From contig NZ_LT632435.1 in the NCBI RefSeq assembly GCF_900119495.1, positions 1,126,781-1,190,780 of the forward strand: DNA of 64,000 nucleotides, in the 5' to 3' direction. Position numbers and translations under genes: made by a program. Under the pieces are notes generated by a model. That model had not been told where the DNA came from and searched no databases. It worked only from the letters and a program-made list of their open reading frames with translations. The DNA comes from Arcanobacterium urinimassiliense. GTDB lineage: Bacteria > Actinomycetota > Actinomycetes > Actinomycetales > Actinomycetaceae. Positions 1 through 9,158 of this stretch are shown piece after piece (the stretch's first letter is position 1; the number at the start of each line of letters is the position of its first letter).

Positions 1-130
1 CCTTGCGGCGGTTTATTTTCTGTGGCACTTTCCTGCGGGTCGCCCCGAGTGGGTGTTACCCACCGCCGTTCCCTGTGGAGCCCGGACGTTCCTCGAATAT
101 CTCTACTCGCGACCGCCTGAACAGCTCATT
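1..130 (-). ncRNA. rnpB: RNase P RNA, 5' portion (cut by window edge)
   Basis: Read on the minus strand, this stretch has the hallmarks of the 5' half of bacterial RNase P RNA: the GAGCTGTTCAGGCGGTCGC opening, the GAGGAACGTCCGGGCTCC block, the GGTGGGTAACACCCAC hairpin, and the GAAAGTGCCACAGAAAA segment with AAACCGCC near the left edge. The RNA is the catalytic subunit of RNase P, which matures tRNA 5' ends. The 3' part lies outside the window. The 5' end is placed near 127-134 by comparison with the E. coli and actinobacterial RNAs and is accurate to a few bases. Confidence 0.95.
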
Positions 131-140
131 CCGTGGGTCT

Positions 141-169
141 AGTCTACGCAGATTATTTTCTACTCGCTA
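141..169 (-). promoter_or_regulatory. possible rnpB promoter
   Basis: A TAGACT -10-like hexamer (141-146) lies about 7 bases upstream of the inferred rnpB 5' end, with a weak -35 candidate TAGCGA (164-169) at 17-base spacing. Position fits a sigma-70 type promoter, but the -35 match is only three of six, so this is a guess from placement. Confidence 0.3.
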
Positions 170-229
170 GCGCTATGGAAAAATTTTGCGTCACTTATTT
201 ACTCGCAGCACCTATTACTGCGTCACTTA

Positions 230-964
230 TTAAGAATCTAGCACTACCACGATGCATTCATATTCTTCCGAGAGATATATTTCTTCCCGATTAGCAGCTC
301 TTACGGCTGCTACTTCCATAGGTGAAAGCTGAATTCCCCCGGTAGAAGTGCCATCAGGATGCAATCCAATTACGCTCAATCCACCACTCGCTTGCGAACG
401 CTGATAAGCTGCCTGCAAATCCGGAGCCAAAGGTTGATAGAGCGCGGCTCGTGCTTCTTCTATCTGTATTTTTTCAGTCTGTAATTCTTCAATAGCCGCC
501 TGGAATTGTAATGCAATTCCTTGCCGCTTTTCCCTAGCTTCTTTAGCTGCATTGTCTAGCTCTTGCAACCGCAATTCTGCTGCGTCGATTTTTTCTAACA
601 CCGCCAGCGCTGCTGCTTCCTGCTTTTCTAAAAGCTCTTTACCTTGAGCTATCTCCGTCTGCAGCGCTACCAACATCCGCGAATCCATCCCGGCGCCACT
701 GTGCAGCTTTTGCATTTTTTCTGCAATAAGTGCACTGCTCTGATTCGCCTTTTGCTCCCAGCTCTGCACTTCTTCCTCGGCCGCCCTAATCTCTTGACCA
801 ATAGCAGCTATCTGCGTGTCTATCTGCTCAATCTCTGCATCTACTGTAGCAAGCTGCGCCTTCCCCGGATGATTCTCCAGCTGCGTCTGTATTTTATTAA
901 TTTGCGCATCCAGTTGCGCCACTTCCATGAGTGCCAATTGGTCACGATGCGGGGCAAAAGCCAT
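230..964 (-). CDS. coiled-coil protein of the C4-type zinc-ribbon family, with degenerate zinc ribbon
   Basis: 244 residues. Residues about 12-165 form a long heptad-rich hairpin, and placement between Nif3 and rnpB matches the actinobacterial zinc-ribbon (CT398-like) family. Members normally end in a ribbon with two CxxC pairs (CGGC and CEEC type). Here the equivalent tail, about residues 195-244, has a single Cys (YECIVV) and no CxxC, so it probably does not bind zinc. The start has a strong ribosome binding site (AGAAGGAGAG). The gene follows the Nif3-like gene by 26 bases on the same strand and is probably co-transcribed with it. The biochemical role of the family is not established. Confidence 0.8.
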   Translation of the reverse strand: MAFAPHRDQLALMEVAQLDAQINKIQTQLENHPGKAQLATVDAEIEQIDTQIAAIGQEIRAAEEEVQSWEQKANQSSALIAEKMQKLHSGAGMDSRMLVALQTEIAQGKELLEKQEAAALAVLEKIDAAELRLQELDNAAKEAREKRQGIALQFQAAIEELQTEKIQIEEARAALYQPLAPDLQAAYQRSQASGGLSVIGLHPDGTSTGGIQLSPMEVAAVRAANREEIYLSEEYECIVVVLDS

Positions 965-990
965 ATCTCTCTCCTTCTAGATATTCTCTT

Positions 991-1788
991 TTAGATACGC
1001 ATACTCCACGGATCGGTTTGCAATATCGATATATAGGTTTCTACCGCAAAATTTTCGGCAATCCGCTTTTGCAATGCCGGTAAAAGTGGCCATTCGGAAG
1101 CAAAATGAGTAAGGCCAATCAGCGGGCAACCTCCATCCCACAGATGATCAGTAGCTGGATGGTGGCGTAAATCAGCAGTAATATACACATCCGCTTCGCT
1201 CTCCCGCACAGCAGCAAGAAAAGAATCTCCGGAACCAGGAGAAAGCGCCACTCTTTTCACAATTCTTTCTGCGTCTCCGCCAATAGTTATCCCCGCCGGA
1301 GTGGGTGGAAGCAGCGCCTTTAATCTTTCCGCCACTTCTCGCACGCTCATGCTCATTGGCAGATCTCCTATTTTTCCCAGCCCGATTGCGGAATTTACAT
1401 ACGGAACTAGCGGGCGCTGATTTTGCAGCTCCAGTAAATTAGCGAGAGCAGTAGCCGATCCATCCGGCGCCGCATCCGCATTAGTATGCGCAGCAAAAAG
1501 CGCACAACCGCCACGAATCAATTGCGTCACCCACCGACCTTTCGCATTAGTGGCCGCCACGCTAGAGGTGCCGCGCAGATAAAGAGGATGATGGGTAATC
1601 AATAGCTGCGCTTGCTTATCGAGCGCTTCTTCGACTGTGCTTTGGCAGGGATCTACCGCAAAACCAATTTTAGTTATTTCAGCCTGCGGATCTCCTACTA
1701 TTAGCCCTACTCGATCCCACTCTTCTGCCGTTTCCGGAGGGTAATACTTATCTAGCAGCGCTAAAATATTTTCTAATTTTTCTGCCAT
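991..1788 (-). CDS. Nif3-like dinuclear metal centre protein
   Basis: 265 residues, the usual length for the compact Nif3/YbgI family (annotated in places as GTP cyclohydrolase I type 2). Metal-site motifs are all visible: THHP (H66, H67), HTNAD with D105, and THFASEW near the C-terminus (H228, E232). The family forms hexameric toroids with a two-metal centre; the physiological substrate is uncertain. ADLRHHP in the last quarter is also typical. It lies directly upstream of the coiled-coil protein gene, a pairing common in actinobacteria. Confidence 0.9.
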   Translation of the reverse strand: MAEKLENILALLDKYYPPETAEEWDRVGLIVGDPQAEITKIGFAVDPCQSTVEEALDKQAQLLITHHPLYLRGTSSVAATNAKGRWVTQLIRGGCALFAAHTNADAAPDGSATALANLLELQNQRPLVPYVNSAIGLGKIGDLPMSMSVREVAERLKALLPPTPAGITIGGDAERIVKRVALSPGSGDSFLAAVRESEADVYITADLRHHPATDHLWDGGCPLIGLTHFASEWPLLPALQKRIAENFAVETYISILQTDPWSMRI

Positions 1789-1869
1789 AGCTAAATTCTA
1801 GCAAGCTTTATTAAGGCTGGCATACTGCCAAGCAGGCATCCTACGAAAGCTGCCTATATAATCTCTCAG

Positions 1870-1942
1870 TGGACTCTACCGGACTCGAACCGATGACAAC
1901 CTGGGTGTAAACCAGGTGCTCTACCAACTGAGCTAAGAGTCC
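1870..1942 (-). tRNA. tRNA-Val (anticodon TAC)
   Basis: A 73-base cloverleaf on the minus strand: acceptor GGACTCT/AGAGTCC, D stem GCTC/GAGC, anticodon stem CCTGG/CCAGG around loop TTTACAC (anticodon TAC), T stem with TTCGAGT loop, and discriminator A. The CCA end is not encoded (CT follows). TAC reads GUA and probably other GUN valine codons. Confidence 0.95.
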
Positions 1943-2155
1943 GTAATGAATCTTAATCAGAATCTACCCACTGGCGCAAACTACCAGCTAAAAAAGTGAC
2001 GTGCAGCGCAGTATACGGGCATAATTTTCTCTTTACGTATCTATTTCCGTAAATATACCTATGCAGCACGCGCGCCAAATATGGCGACTACCAGCGCAAC
2101 CGCCCTAGTTTTACCCACTGAAATACTCTTTACCATTTACAGAGGCAAAGAAAAC

Positions 2156-2186
2156 ACTAAAATCCGCGCAATACTAAAATCCGCGC
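2156..2186. repeat. 14-base direct repeat across a stop codon
   Basis: ACTAAAATCCGCGC occurs exactly twice, at 2156-2169 and 2173-2186 (period 17). The second copy contains the stop codon of the minus-strand DUF3052 gene (stop at 2174-2176). It looks like a short duplication at the 3' end of the gene. Confidence 0.8.
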
Positions 2187-2584
2187 GCTGTAATATGAAA
2201 TGCCGTCCAGCCACTGTGCAGACTAAAGGTGGTGGTAACCGACTGCCCCGCTAGTTTTGCTGCTTCGTCAATATCTGCCGCCGCCACCTGATAGGGGCTT
2301 TCGCGGTCGGGAACTACTAAAAATATACTGCCACTGCCCGATTCAAGTGAAGCAGCACCGTCCATTAAATAGTCTGCTAAGTCTTCTACATCACCGTCAT
2401 CGGAGCGCCACCAAGCCAATACCACATCGGCTATTCCCCGATAATCTTCGTCTTCCAAGTTTTCGCCCGTTATCTCCTGAATGGAATCGCGAAATTGGAA
2501 ATCGATATCATCGTCGTACCCAAATTCCTGGACTATATAGCCCTGCTTAAATTCTGCTTTTATACCGGTACTTTCGCCGGACAC
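2174..2584 (-). CDS. DUF3052 family protein
   Basis: 136 residues. The acidic motif GYDDDIDFQFRDSI near residue 22, the following block with LVDEDY-like LEDEDY, and the WWRSDDGD segment are characteristic of DUF3052, a small actinobacterial family of unknown function. It is divergent from aceE, the same neighbourhood seen in mycobacteria (Rv2239c beside aceE). The GTG start at 2584 is supported by AAAGGCGG upstream. Nothing in the sequence suggests catalysis; the C-terminal half has alternating hydrophobic strands. Confidence 0.85.
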   Translation of the reverse strand: MSGESTGIKAEFKQGYIVQEFGYDDDIDFQFRDSIQEITGENLEDEDYRGIADVVLAWWRSDDGDVEDLADYLMDGAASLESGSGSIFLVVPDRESPYQVAAADIDEAAKLAGQSVTTTFSLHSGWTAFHITARGF

Positions 2585-2727
2585 GGCAACCGCCTTTCAA
2601 GACGCTAGTTCTACTCCTCTAAGTTACCCCAGATTTAGCGTAAATGTCTTGTATTGACGAAAACCACTTTTATTTTCTTTTCCACTAGCACTGCCTGCGT
2701 CCACAGCGTTACCGTAAGCATAAAAAC

Positions 2728-2743
2728 TAGGTCATTTGACCTA
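2728..2743. promoter_or_regulatory. palindromic operator candidate upstream of aceE
   Basis: TAGGTCATTTGACCTA is a perfect inverted repeat (7-base arms, 2-base spacer) 73 bases before the aceE start. A -10-like TAGATT lies at 2751-2756, which would put the palindrome over the -35 region, a usual place for a repressor site. The regulator is unknown. The spacing does not match the usual GntR/FadR consensus that I remember. Confidence 0.5.
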
Positions 2744-2816
2744 TTTCAGGTAGATTAGTGCCGAGTGGATTTTTCATAAAATTTTTCCGCAGATATTTTC
2801 CATATAAGGAGCAGAA

Positions 2817-5525
2817 GTGAGCCAGATTCCTATTCGTCCCTTGATTAACGGGTTGCTAAGCCAAGTACCGGATGTAGATAAGGAAGAAACGCAGGAATGG
2901 TTAGATTCTTTAACGGCTCTTATTGATAGTCAAGGTAATCCGCGCGCCCGTTATATTTTAATGGCTTTGGAACGGAAAGCGCGGGAACGAGGTGTGCAGC
3001 TACCAGGAAATTTAGTGACTCCGTACGTAAACACTATTTCCGTAGACGATGAGCCTTTCTATCCGGGAGATGAAAAATTAGAACGAGAATACCGGCGCTG
3101 GATTCGTTGGAATGCAGCAGTACTGGTCACGCGTGCACAACGACCGGGAATAGCCGTAGGAGGCCATATTTCTTCTTTCGCTTCCCAAGCCACTCTCTAC
3201 GAAGTGGGATATAACTGGTTTTTCCGTGGGAAAAATTCGCCAGGAGGCGGAGATCAGGTCTATTTCCAAGGCCACTCCTCCCCCGGTAATTACGCCCGCG
3301 CTTTCTTAGAAGATCGGCTCACTGTAGCTGATTTAGATTCTTTCCGCCAGCAGGCAGCTCCCCAACCGGGTGGGCGCGGCTTGCCATCTTATCCGCATCC
3401 GCGCCAACTTCCGGATTTTTGGGAGTTTCCTACCGTATCGCTGGGTCTTGGCCCCATTGGTGCTATTTATCAGGCGTGGTTTAACCGCTATTTACAAGAG
3501 CGGGGCATAAAAGATACATCGCAACAGCATGTATGGGCTTTTATGGGCGACGGCGAAATGGACGAAGTGGAGGCGCGCGGTCTTTTACACTTAGCGGCGG
3601 CGCAGAATCTGGACAATCTCACCTTTGTGGTCAATTGCAATTTGCAGCGGCTAGATGGGCCAGTGCGCGGAAATGGGCAGATCATTCAAGAACTGGAAGC
3701 CTCCTTTAAAGGAGCAGGCTGGAATGTAATTAAAGTGATTTGGGGGCGGGAATGGGATGAGCTGCTACATGCCGATAAAGACCGCGCCCTCGTAAATATC
3801 ATGAATAATACGCTCGATGGCGATTATCAGACCTTTAAAGCTAATAACGGCGCTTATGTGCGCGAACATTTCTTTGGCCGCGATCCCCGCACTAAAGCGA
3901 TGGTGGCGGATTGGTCAGATGAAAAAATCTGGTCACTTAAGCGCGGCGGGCATGATTACCGCAAAGTCTATGCAGCTTATAAGGCAGCTACGGAGCATAA
4001 AGATCAGCCGACAGTAGTGCTGGCCCACACTATTAAGGGCTATGCTTTAGGCTCTAATTTCGCTGGGCGCAATGCCACCCACCAGATGAAGAAATTAAAT
4101 TCGGAAGATCTGAAATTACTGCGTGATACCTTGCACCTAGATTTTTCCGATAAAGAGCTGGCCGATCCGTATAATGCACCTTATTTCCGCCCAGATCCAG
4201 ATTCCCCTGCTTTGCAATATATGCTCGAACGCCGGCAAAAACTCGGCGGCTTCCTTCCGGAACGCCGGGTGCTAAGCAATGGTATAAAATTGCCGGAAGA
4301 AAAAGTGTGGGACGTATTGAAATCTGGTTCCGGCAAACAAAAAATTGCCACTACCATGGCTTTTGTACGCCTTCTCAAAGATTTAATGCGAGATAAGGAT
4401 TTCGGGCATCGAATTGTACCAATTGTGCCCGACGAGGCGCGTACCTTCGGTTTGGATGCTATCTTCCCGACGGCAAAGATTTTTAATGTGCACGGTCAGC
4501 ACTATCATTCTGTAGATTCTGATCTATTGCTCTCCTATAAAGAATCTACCCGTGGCCAGATTTTACATACCGGAATTACCGAAGCTGGCTCCACTGCCGC
4601 TTTCACTGCTGCCGGCACCTCCTACGCTACGCACGCTGTGCCGATGATTCCGGTATATATTTTCTACTCTATGTTTGGTTTCCAGCGGACGGGAGATCAA
4701 TTCTGGTTAGCAGCCGACCAGTTAGCACGCGGCTTCATTATCGGCGCTACTGCTGGGCGCACTACGCTCACCGGCGAAGGGCTCCAACACTTAGACGGTC
4801 AATCGCATGTATTGGCTTCCACTAATCCGGCAGTTGTGCAATATGATCCCGCCTACGCCTACGAAATTCGCCATATTATGCGTGACGGTATTGTGCGCAT
4901 GTATGGAGATGGCAGTGACGGGCGCGATCAAGACGTCATGTACTATTTAACTCTCTACAATGAGCCACTTTCCCAGCCGGCCGAGCCAGAGAATGTAGAC
5001 AAAGAGGGGATACTGCGCGGAATTCATCAAATTGCAGCACCGGCTAATAACGGAATGCCGCAAGTCCAGTTGCTCGCTTCCGGAGTAGGCGTACCTTGGG
5101 CCCTCGAGGCTAAAGATATGCTGGCACAAGATTGGGGGGTAGACGCCGGAGTTTGGTCAGTCACCTCTTGGTATGAATTGCGCCGCGATGGTTTAGCCAC
5201 CGATGATTACAATTTATTGCACCCACAGGAAACCCCCCGTTCCGCTTATTTAACTACAAAATTAGCTGCTGCACAGGGGCCGTTTATTGCTTCCTCGGAT
5301 TGGGAGAAGCAGGTACCAGACGCTATTCGCCCATGGGTACCTGGTGATTACTATGTACTAGGCGCCAATGGCTTTGGTCTTTCGGATACGCGCGCCGCCA
5401 CGCGGCACCATTTCCGAATTGACGCTCCCGCTATGGTGCTGCGCAGCTTGCAGGCCTTGGCAGATAAAGGCGTTATCGAACGCGCCAAAGTAGCAGCGGC
5501 ACTAGAGAAATATCAGATTTCTTAA
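2817..5525 (+). CDS. aceE: pyruvate dehydrogenase E1 component, homodimeric type
   Basis: 902 residues, close to the 887 of E. coli AceE. It decarboxylates pyruvate with thiamine diphosphate and acetylates the lipoyl group of E2, linking glycolysis to acetyl-CoA. The TPP/Mg signature GDGEMDE is at residues 244-250, followed by the long N-terminal catalytic domain, the HTIKGYALG segment, and the transketolase-like middle and C-terminal domains ([25 protein letters not shown]). The GTG start at 2817 follows AAGGAG at good spacing. E2 and E3 genes are not in the window. The upstream palindrome suggests specific transcriptional control. Confidence 0.97.
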   Translation: MSQIPIRPLINGLLSQVPDVDKEETQEWLDSLTALIDSQGNPRARYILMALERKARERGVQLPGNLVTPYVNTISVDDEPFYPGDEKLEREYRRWIRWNAAVLVTRAQRPGIAVGGHISSFASQATLYEVGYNWFFRGKNSPGGGDQVYFQGHSSPGNYARAFLEDRLTVADLDSFRQQAAPQPGGRGLPSYPHPRQLPDFWEFPTVSLGLGPIGAIYQAWFNRYLQERGIKDTSQQHVWAFMGDGEMDEVEARGLLHLAAAQNLDNLTFVVNCNLQRLDGPVRGNGQIIQELEASFKGAGWNVIKVIWGREWDELLHADKDRALVNIMNNTLDGDYQTFKANNGAYVREHFFGRDPRTKAMVADWSDEKIWSLKRGGHDYRKVYAAYKAATEHKDQPTVVLAHTIKGYALGSNFAGRNATHQMKKLNSEDLKLLRDTLHLDFSDKELADPYNAPYFRPDPDSPALQYMLERRQKLGGFLPERRVLSNGIKLPEEKVWDVLKSGSGKQKIATTMAFVRLLKDLMRDKDFGHRIVPIVPDEARTFGLDAIFPTAKIFNVHGQHYHSVDSDLLLSYKESTRGQILHTGITEAGSTAAFTAAGTSYATHAVPMIPVYIFYSMFGFQRTGDQFWLAADQLARGFIIGATAGRTTLTGEGLQHLDGQSHVLASTNPAVVQYDPAYAYEIRHIMRDGIVRMYGDGSDGRDQDVMYYLTLYNEPLSQPAEPENVDKEGILRGIHQIAAPANNGMPQVQLLASGVGVPWALEAKDMLAQDWGVDAGVWSVTSWYELRRDGLATDDYNLLHPQETPRSAYLTTKLAAAQGPFIASSDWEKQVPDAIRPWVPGDYYVLGANGFGLSDTRAATRHHFRIDAPAMVLRSLQALADKGVIERAKVAAALEKYQIS

Positions 5526-5569
5526 GCGCTACTTTTGCTGCTTTCGCAATTTCCCGCCAGAATAAAAGA

Positions 5570-7363
5570 GTGACTCTTATTGACTTAGCAAAAAATTTTC
5601 TGCGTGCCCATAAATGGCAGGTGGTGGCACTCGTCCTCTGCCAAATTGGGCAAGTGCTGCTGAGTCTCTGGCTTCCAGCTATCAATGCCCGCATTATTGA
5701 CGAAGGAATTATTCCGCAAAATACCTCGCTTATTTGGCAGCAGGGAATCATCATGCTGATCGTCTCCCTCCTCCAAATTTCTCTCTTGGCTACTGCGGCT
5801 TATTTAGCTTCGCGAATTGCCATGAGTTTTGGAAAAGACTTGCGCAGCCAGATATTTCGCAAAGTGCAAAATTTTTCTGAAATCGAGCGGCAAGAATTTG
5901 GCGCTCCTACTTTAATTACGCGCGCTACTAATGATGTGGTGCAGATACAGATGGTACTTTTATTCAGCTTCGTCATTATGATAATTGCGCCCATTATGGG
6001 AATAGGCGGAATAATAATGGCGCTGGCGCAAGATAGATATCTCTCCATCCTCTTGGTGATTATGGTGCCACTTTTAGCCCTAATAATTGGGGTAGTGATG
6101 GCAATGCTCATACCGCGCTACCAAATACAGCAAAAAAGAATTGACCGCATCAATACTTTGCTACGGGAACAACTAAGTGGAGTGCGCGTGATTCGCGCCT
6201 TTGGTCGAGAGGGCTATCTACAAGAAAAATTCGCCACGGCAAGTGGAAAATTACGCCAAGTTGGCCTGCAAATTGGCTGGCTCTGGGCTTTCCTTATTCC
6301 AAGTACTTCGCTAATAGTCGGATGGAGCAGCGCCGGGGTACTGTGGCTAGGGGCATCGCGTATCGCCGCTGGAAAAATGCAGATAGGGGCACTTACTGCA
6401 TATATTACCTACTTACTTCTCATATTCTTTTCCATAATGGCGGCCGGAATGATGGCCATGGTGCTACCGCGCGGTGAAGTATCGGCTCGCCGAATAAAAG
6501 AGATACTGGAAATTCAACCGGCTATCGCTTCCCCGCTTCATCCGCAACCCCTGCCAGCCCAGCCACATTCGCTGCAGCTACGCAAAGTATCTCTGCAGTA
6601 TCCGCAGGCAGAAGCAGCCGTATTGCAAAATATAGATTTTACAGTGCAACCAGGGAAGATTTACGGAATTATCGGTTCTACCGGAGCGGGAAAATCTTCT
6701 TTACTGCGGCTTCTCCCCCGCCTAATTGATCCCAGTGCCGGCGAGATCTATCTGGGGAATATTCCGCTCACGAAATTTGCTTTGCCGGAGCTACGGCAAA
6801 AAATAGCTTATGTACCCCAAAAAGCATTTCTTTTTTCTGGTTCGATTGCCAGCAATATAGCTGGATCACTACCCGGCAGCTCCGCAGCGGCACGCCAATA
6901 TGCAGTATCTATTCCGCGCATTAAAAAAGCACTACATATAGCGGGGGCAGATTTCGTAGAAAAATTGCCCAATGGAATAGAGAGCAAAGTAGAGAGTAGC
7001 GGCAGTAATTTTTCTGGCGGGCAGCGCCAACGCCTGAGTATTGCTCGCGCCGTCTATCGCTGCCTATCTGATACGAATGGAGAAAACGCAGCCGATTTTC
7101 TGCTTTTGGATGATTCTTTTTCTGCTCTCGACTACGCCACAGAGGCGGCGATACGCAAAAATTTACGCCAAGAGTTGAGCCACATCGGCATAGTGATCGT
7201 GGCACAGCGCGTAGCGTCTATACAAGCAGCCCAAGAAATTATCGTCTTAGACTCCGGAAAAATTGCTGGGCGCGGAACTCACGCAGAGTTACTAGCTACC
7301 TGCCGTATTTATCAAGAAATTGTCGATTCTCAAGGCGCCGCAGCGGAGGAAGATAATGAGTAA
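5570..7363 (+). CDS. heterodimeric ABC exporter, subunit with degenerate ATPase site
   Basis: 597 residues: about six membrane helices (roughly 15-300), then an ABC domain. Walker A GSTGAGKSS is near 369-377, signature SGGQ near 480, Walker B LLLDDSFSALD near 509-520. The catalytic Glu after Walker B is Asp, and the switch His is Gln (Q546 in VAQRVAS). These are the changes expected in the non-catalytic half of heterodimeric multidrug-type exporters (TM287/288, BmrCD class). The start is GTG at 5570, 44 bases after aceE. It overlaps the next gene by 8 bases, so the two are translationally coupled. Substrate unknown. Confidence 0.9.
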   Translation: MTLIDLAKNFLRAHKWQVVALVLCQIGQVLLSLWLPAINARIIDEGIIPQNTSLIWQQGIIMLIVSLLQISLLATAAYLASRIAMSFGKDLRSQIFRKVQNFSEIERQEFGAPTLITRATNDVVQIQMVLLFSFVIMIIAPIMGIGGIIMALAQDRYLSILLVIMVPLLALIIGVVMAMLIPRYQIQQKRIDRINTLLREQLSGVRVIRAFGREGYLQEKFATASGKLRQVGLQIGWLWAFLIPSTSLIVGWSSAGVLWLGASRIAAGKMQIGALTAYITYLLLIFFSIMAAGMMAMVLPRGEVSARRIKEILEIQPAIASPLHPQPLPAQPHSLQLRKVSLQYPQAEAAVLQNIDFTVQPGKIYGIIGSTGAGKSSLLRLLPRLIDPSAGEIYLGNIPLTKFALPELRQKIAYVPQKAFLFSGSIASNIAGSLPGSSAAARQYAVSIPRIKKALHIAGADFVEKLPNGIESKVESSGSNFSGGQRQRLSIARAVYRCLSDTNGENAADFLLLDDSFSALDYATEAAIRKNLRQELSHIGIVIVAQRVASIQAAQEIIVLDSGKIAGRGTHAELLATCRIYQEIVDSQGAAAEEDNE

Positions 7364-9158
7364 AGCTACACCCGCTAATCCCGCTGCGGTGGCAAAAAAT
7401 AGCCGCTACGCGCTGCGCCGTATTTTACATTTAGTTTTTTCGGAGCGCCGGCGCCTATTTGCAATCCTCTTCTTATTACTTCTCGCTACGAGTGCCAACG
7501 TGATAGCCCCGAAGCTACTCGGAGATGGCACCAATATAATAGTGGCTGGCATCCAGAGCCCAAATGGAATAGATTTTTCGGCACTTTCCTGTATTTTAAT
7601 TACGGTATTGATTTGTTATAGCGTCTTCGCACTTATGAACTTTTTAGGTGGAGTCCTAATCCGAATTGTGGTGCAGAATATCGCCTATCGGCTGCGGGAA
7701 AAAGCGCAGACAAAAATTGCCCGACTCTCGCTTTCGGTGCTCGATAGTCAAAAGAAAGGCGATCTACTTTCGCGCGTAACTAACGATATAGATAACCTTC
7801 ATCAGAGTCTGATGCAGACTCTCAACAGCATTATTAGCGCTTTCTATACCATATTGGGAATTACCGCCCTCATGTTCTGGATTTCTTGGCGACTCACCCT
7901 AATCTCCCTGCTACTTTTCCCAATCGGAATTTTTCTTATCGGGAAAGTCTTAGGCCGTTCGCGCCCCCAGTTTCATCGGCAATGGGAATTAACCGGAAAA
8001 GTTTCCAGCATTATTGAAGAATCTTTTACCGGGCAAGAAATAATAAGCGCTTTCACTATGGAAGATGAATGTGACGAGATCTTTACCCAAGCGAACGAAG
8101 AACTCTTTCAAGCAAGTTTTCGCGGGCAATTTCTCTCGCAACTTCCCTATCCCATAATGAGTTTTATTTCTAATTTAAGTTTCGTAGTAGTGGCCATTTA
8201 CGGCGGTTTACAAGTGATTTCGGGCGCACTCACTATTGGCGGAATGCAGGCTTTTATGCAATACTCCCGCCAACTCAATCATCCGATTTCTTCAATCGCA
8301 CAAGTGGCAAATTTACTGCAATCAGGAGCTGCTTCCGGCGAAAGAATATTCGATTTCCTTGATCTCCCCGAAATGCCAACCGAGAGGCTTCCGCGCTACC
8401 AAGATCTACTTCCACGTGTGGAGCAAAAAGGCCGCGTAGAATTTTCTCATCTCTGCTTCGGATATAATCCCGACATTCCAATAATTAAAAATTTCGATCT
8501 CCAAGTACCACCCGGGCAACAAATAGCTATTGTGGGGCCGACGGGCGCCGGAAAAACCACTCTCGTCAATCTATTGATGCGTTTTTACGAAAGCACCAGC
8601 GGCACTATCGCAATTGACGGCATACCGATAGAAAAAATCTCTCCCGAATCTCTGCGCGCCCAGATTGGAATGGTGCTGCAAGATACCTGGCTTTTCTCCG
8701 GCACTATTAGCGATAATATCGCCTTTGGAAATCCAAATGCCGATATATATCAAGTTGAAAAAACAGCAACCGAGCTGGGAATTGATCAACTTATTCGGCG
8801 TTTTCCCCACGGCTATTCCACTCTTATTGACGTCGAAGGAAGTGGAATTTCTGCCGGCGAAAAGCAACTTTTGACGATTGCGCGAGCTTATATAGCTGAT
8901 CCAGCAATTTTAATTCTCGACGAAGCAACTTCGTCGGTGGATACTCGCACCGAGATGCTGATTCAACAGGCAATGAAAAGACTACGTAAAAATCGCACTT
9001 CTTTTGTAATCGCCCATCGCCTCTCTACAATTCGGGAGGCAGATCAAATAGTGGTGATGGAAGACGGAGAAATAGTAGAGCAGGGTAAGCATACCGAACT
9101 ACTAGCCGCCCACGGTGCCTACTATCACCTTTATAAGGCACAATTAGGCGAGCAATAG
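7356..9158 (+). CDS. heterodimeric ABC exporter, catalytic subunit
   Basis: 600 residues from ATG 7356, which overlaps the previous stop in ATGAGTAA and has GCGGAGGAA upstream; a longer frame from 7320 lacks such support. Six predicted membrane helices precede an ABC domain: Walker A GPTGAGKTT near 394-402, Walker B ILDEATSSVD near 520-530, and a canonical switch His in IAHRLST. The signature is altered to ISAGEK instead of LSGGQ. It therefore carries the catalytic Glu and His while its partner provides the intact signature, giving one active and one degenerate ATP site. The 3' end overlaps the convergent HAD gene by 15 bases. Confidence 0.9.
   Translation: MSKATPANPAAVAKNSRYALRRILHLVFSERRRLFAILFLLLLATSANVIAPKLLGDGTNIIVAGIQSPNGIDFSALSCILITVLICYSVFALMNFLGGVLIRIVVQNIAYRLREKAQTKIARLSLSVLDSQKKGDLLSRVTNDIDNLHQSLMQTLNSIISAFYTILGITALMFWISWRLTLISLLLFPIGIFLIGKVLGRSRPQFHRQWELTGKVSSIIEESFTGQEIISAFTMEDECDEIFTQANEELFQASFRGQFLSQLPYPIMSFISNLSFVVVAIYGGLQVISGALTIGGMQAFMQYSRQLNHPISSIAQVANLLQSGAASGERIFDFLDLPEMPTERLPRYQDLLPRVEQKGRVEFSHLCFGYNPDIPIIKNFDLQVPPGQQIAIVGPTGAGKTTLVNLLMRFYESTSGTIAIDGIPIEKISPESLRAQIGMVLQDTWLFSGTISDNIAFGNPNADIYQVEKTATELGIDQLIRRFPHGYSTLIDVEGSGISAGEKQLLTIARAYIADPAILILDEATSSVDTRTEMLIQQAMKRLRKNRTSFVIAHRLSTIREADQIVVMEDGEIVEQGKHTELLAAHGAYYHLYKAQLGEQ

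Noticed and set aside
2736-2756. TTGACC with TAGATT as a standard aceE promoter
   Set aside because: The hexamers are only 9 bases apart, too close for a sigma-70 promoter; TTGACC is better read as part of the palindrome.
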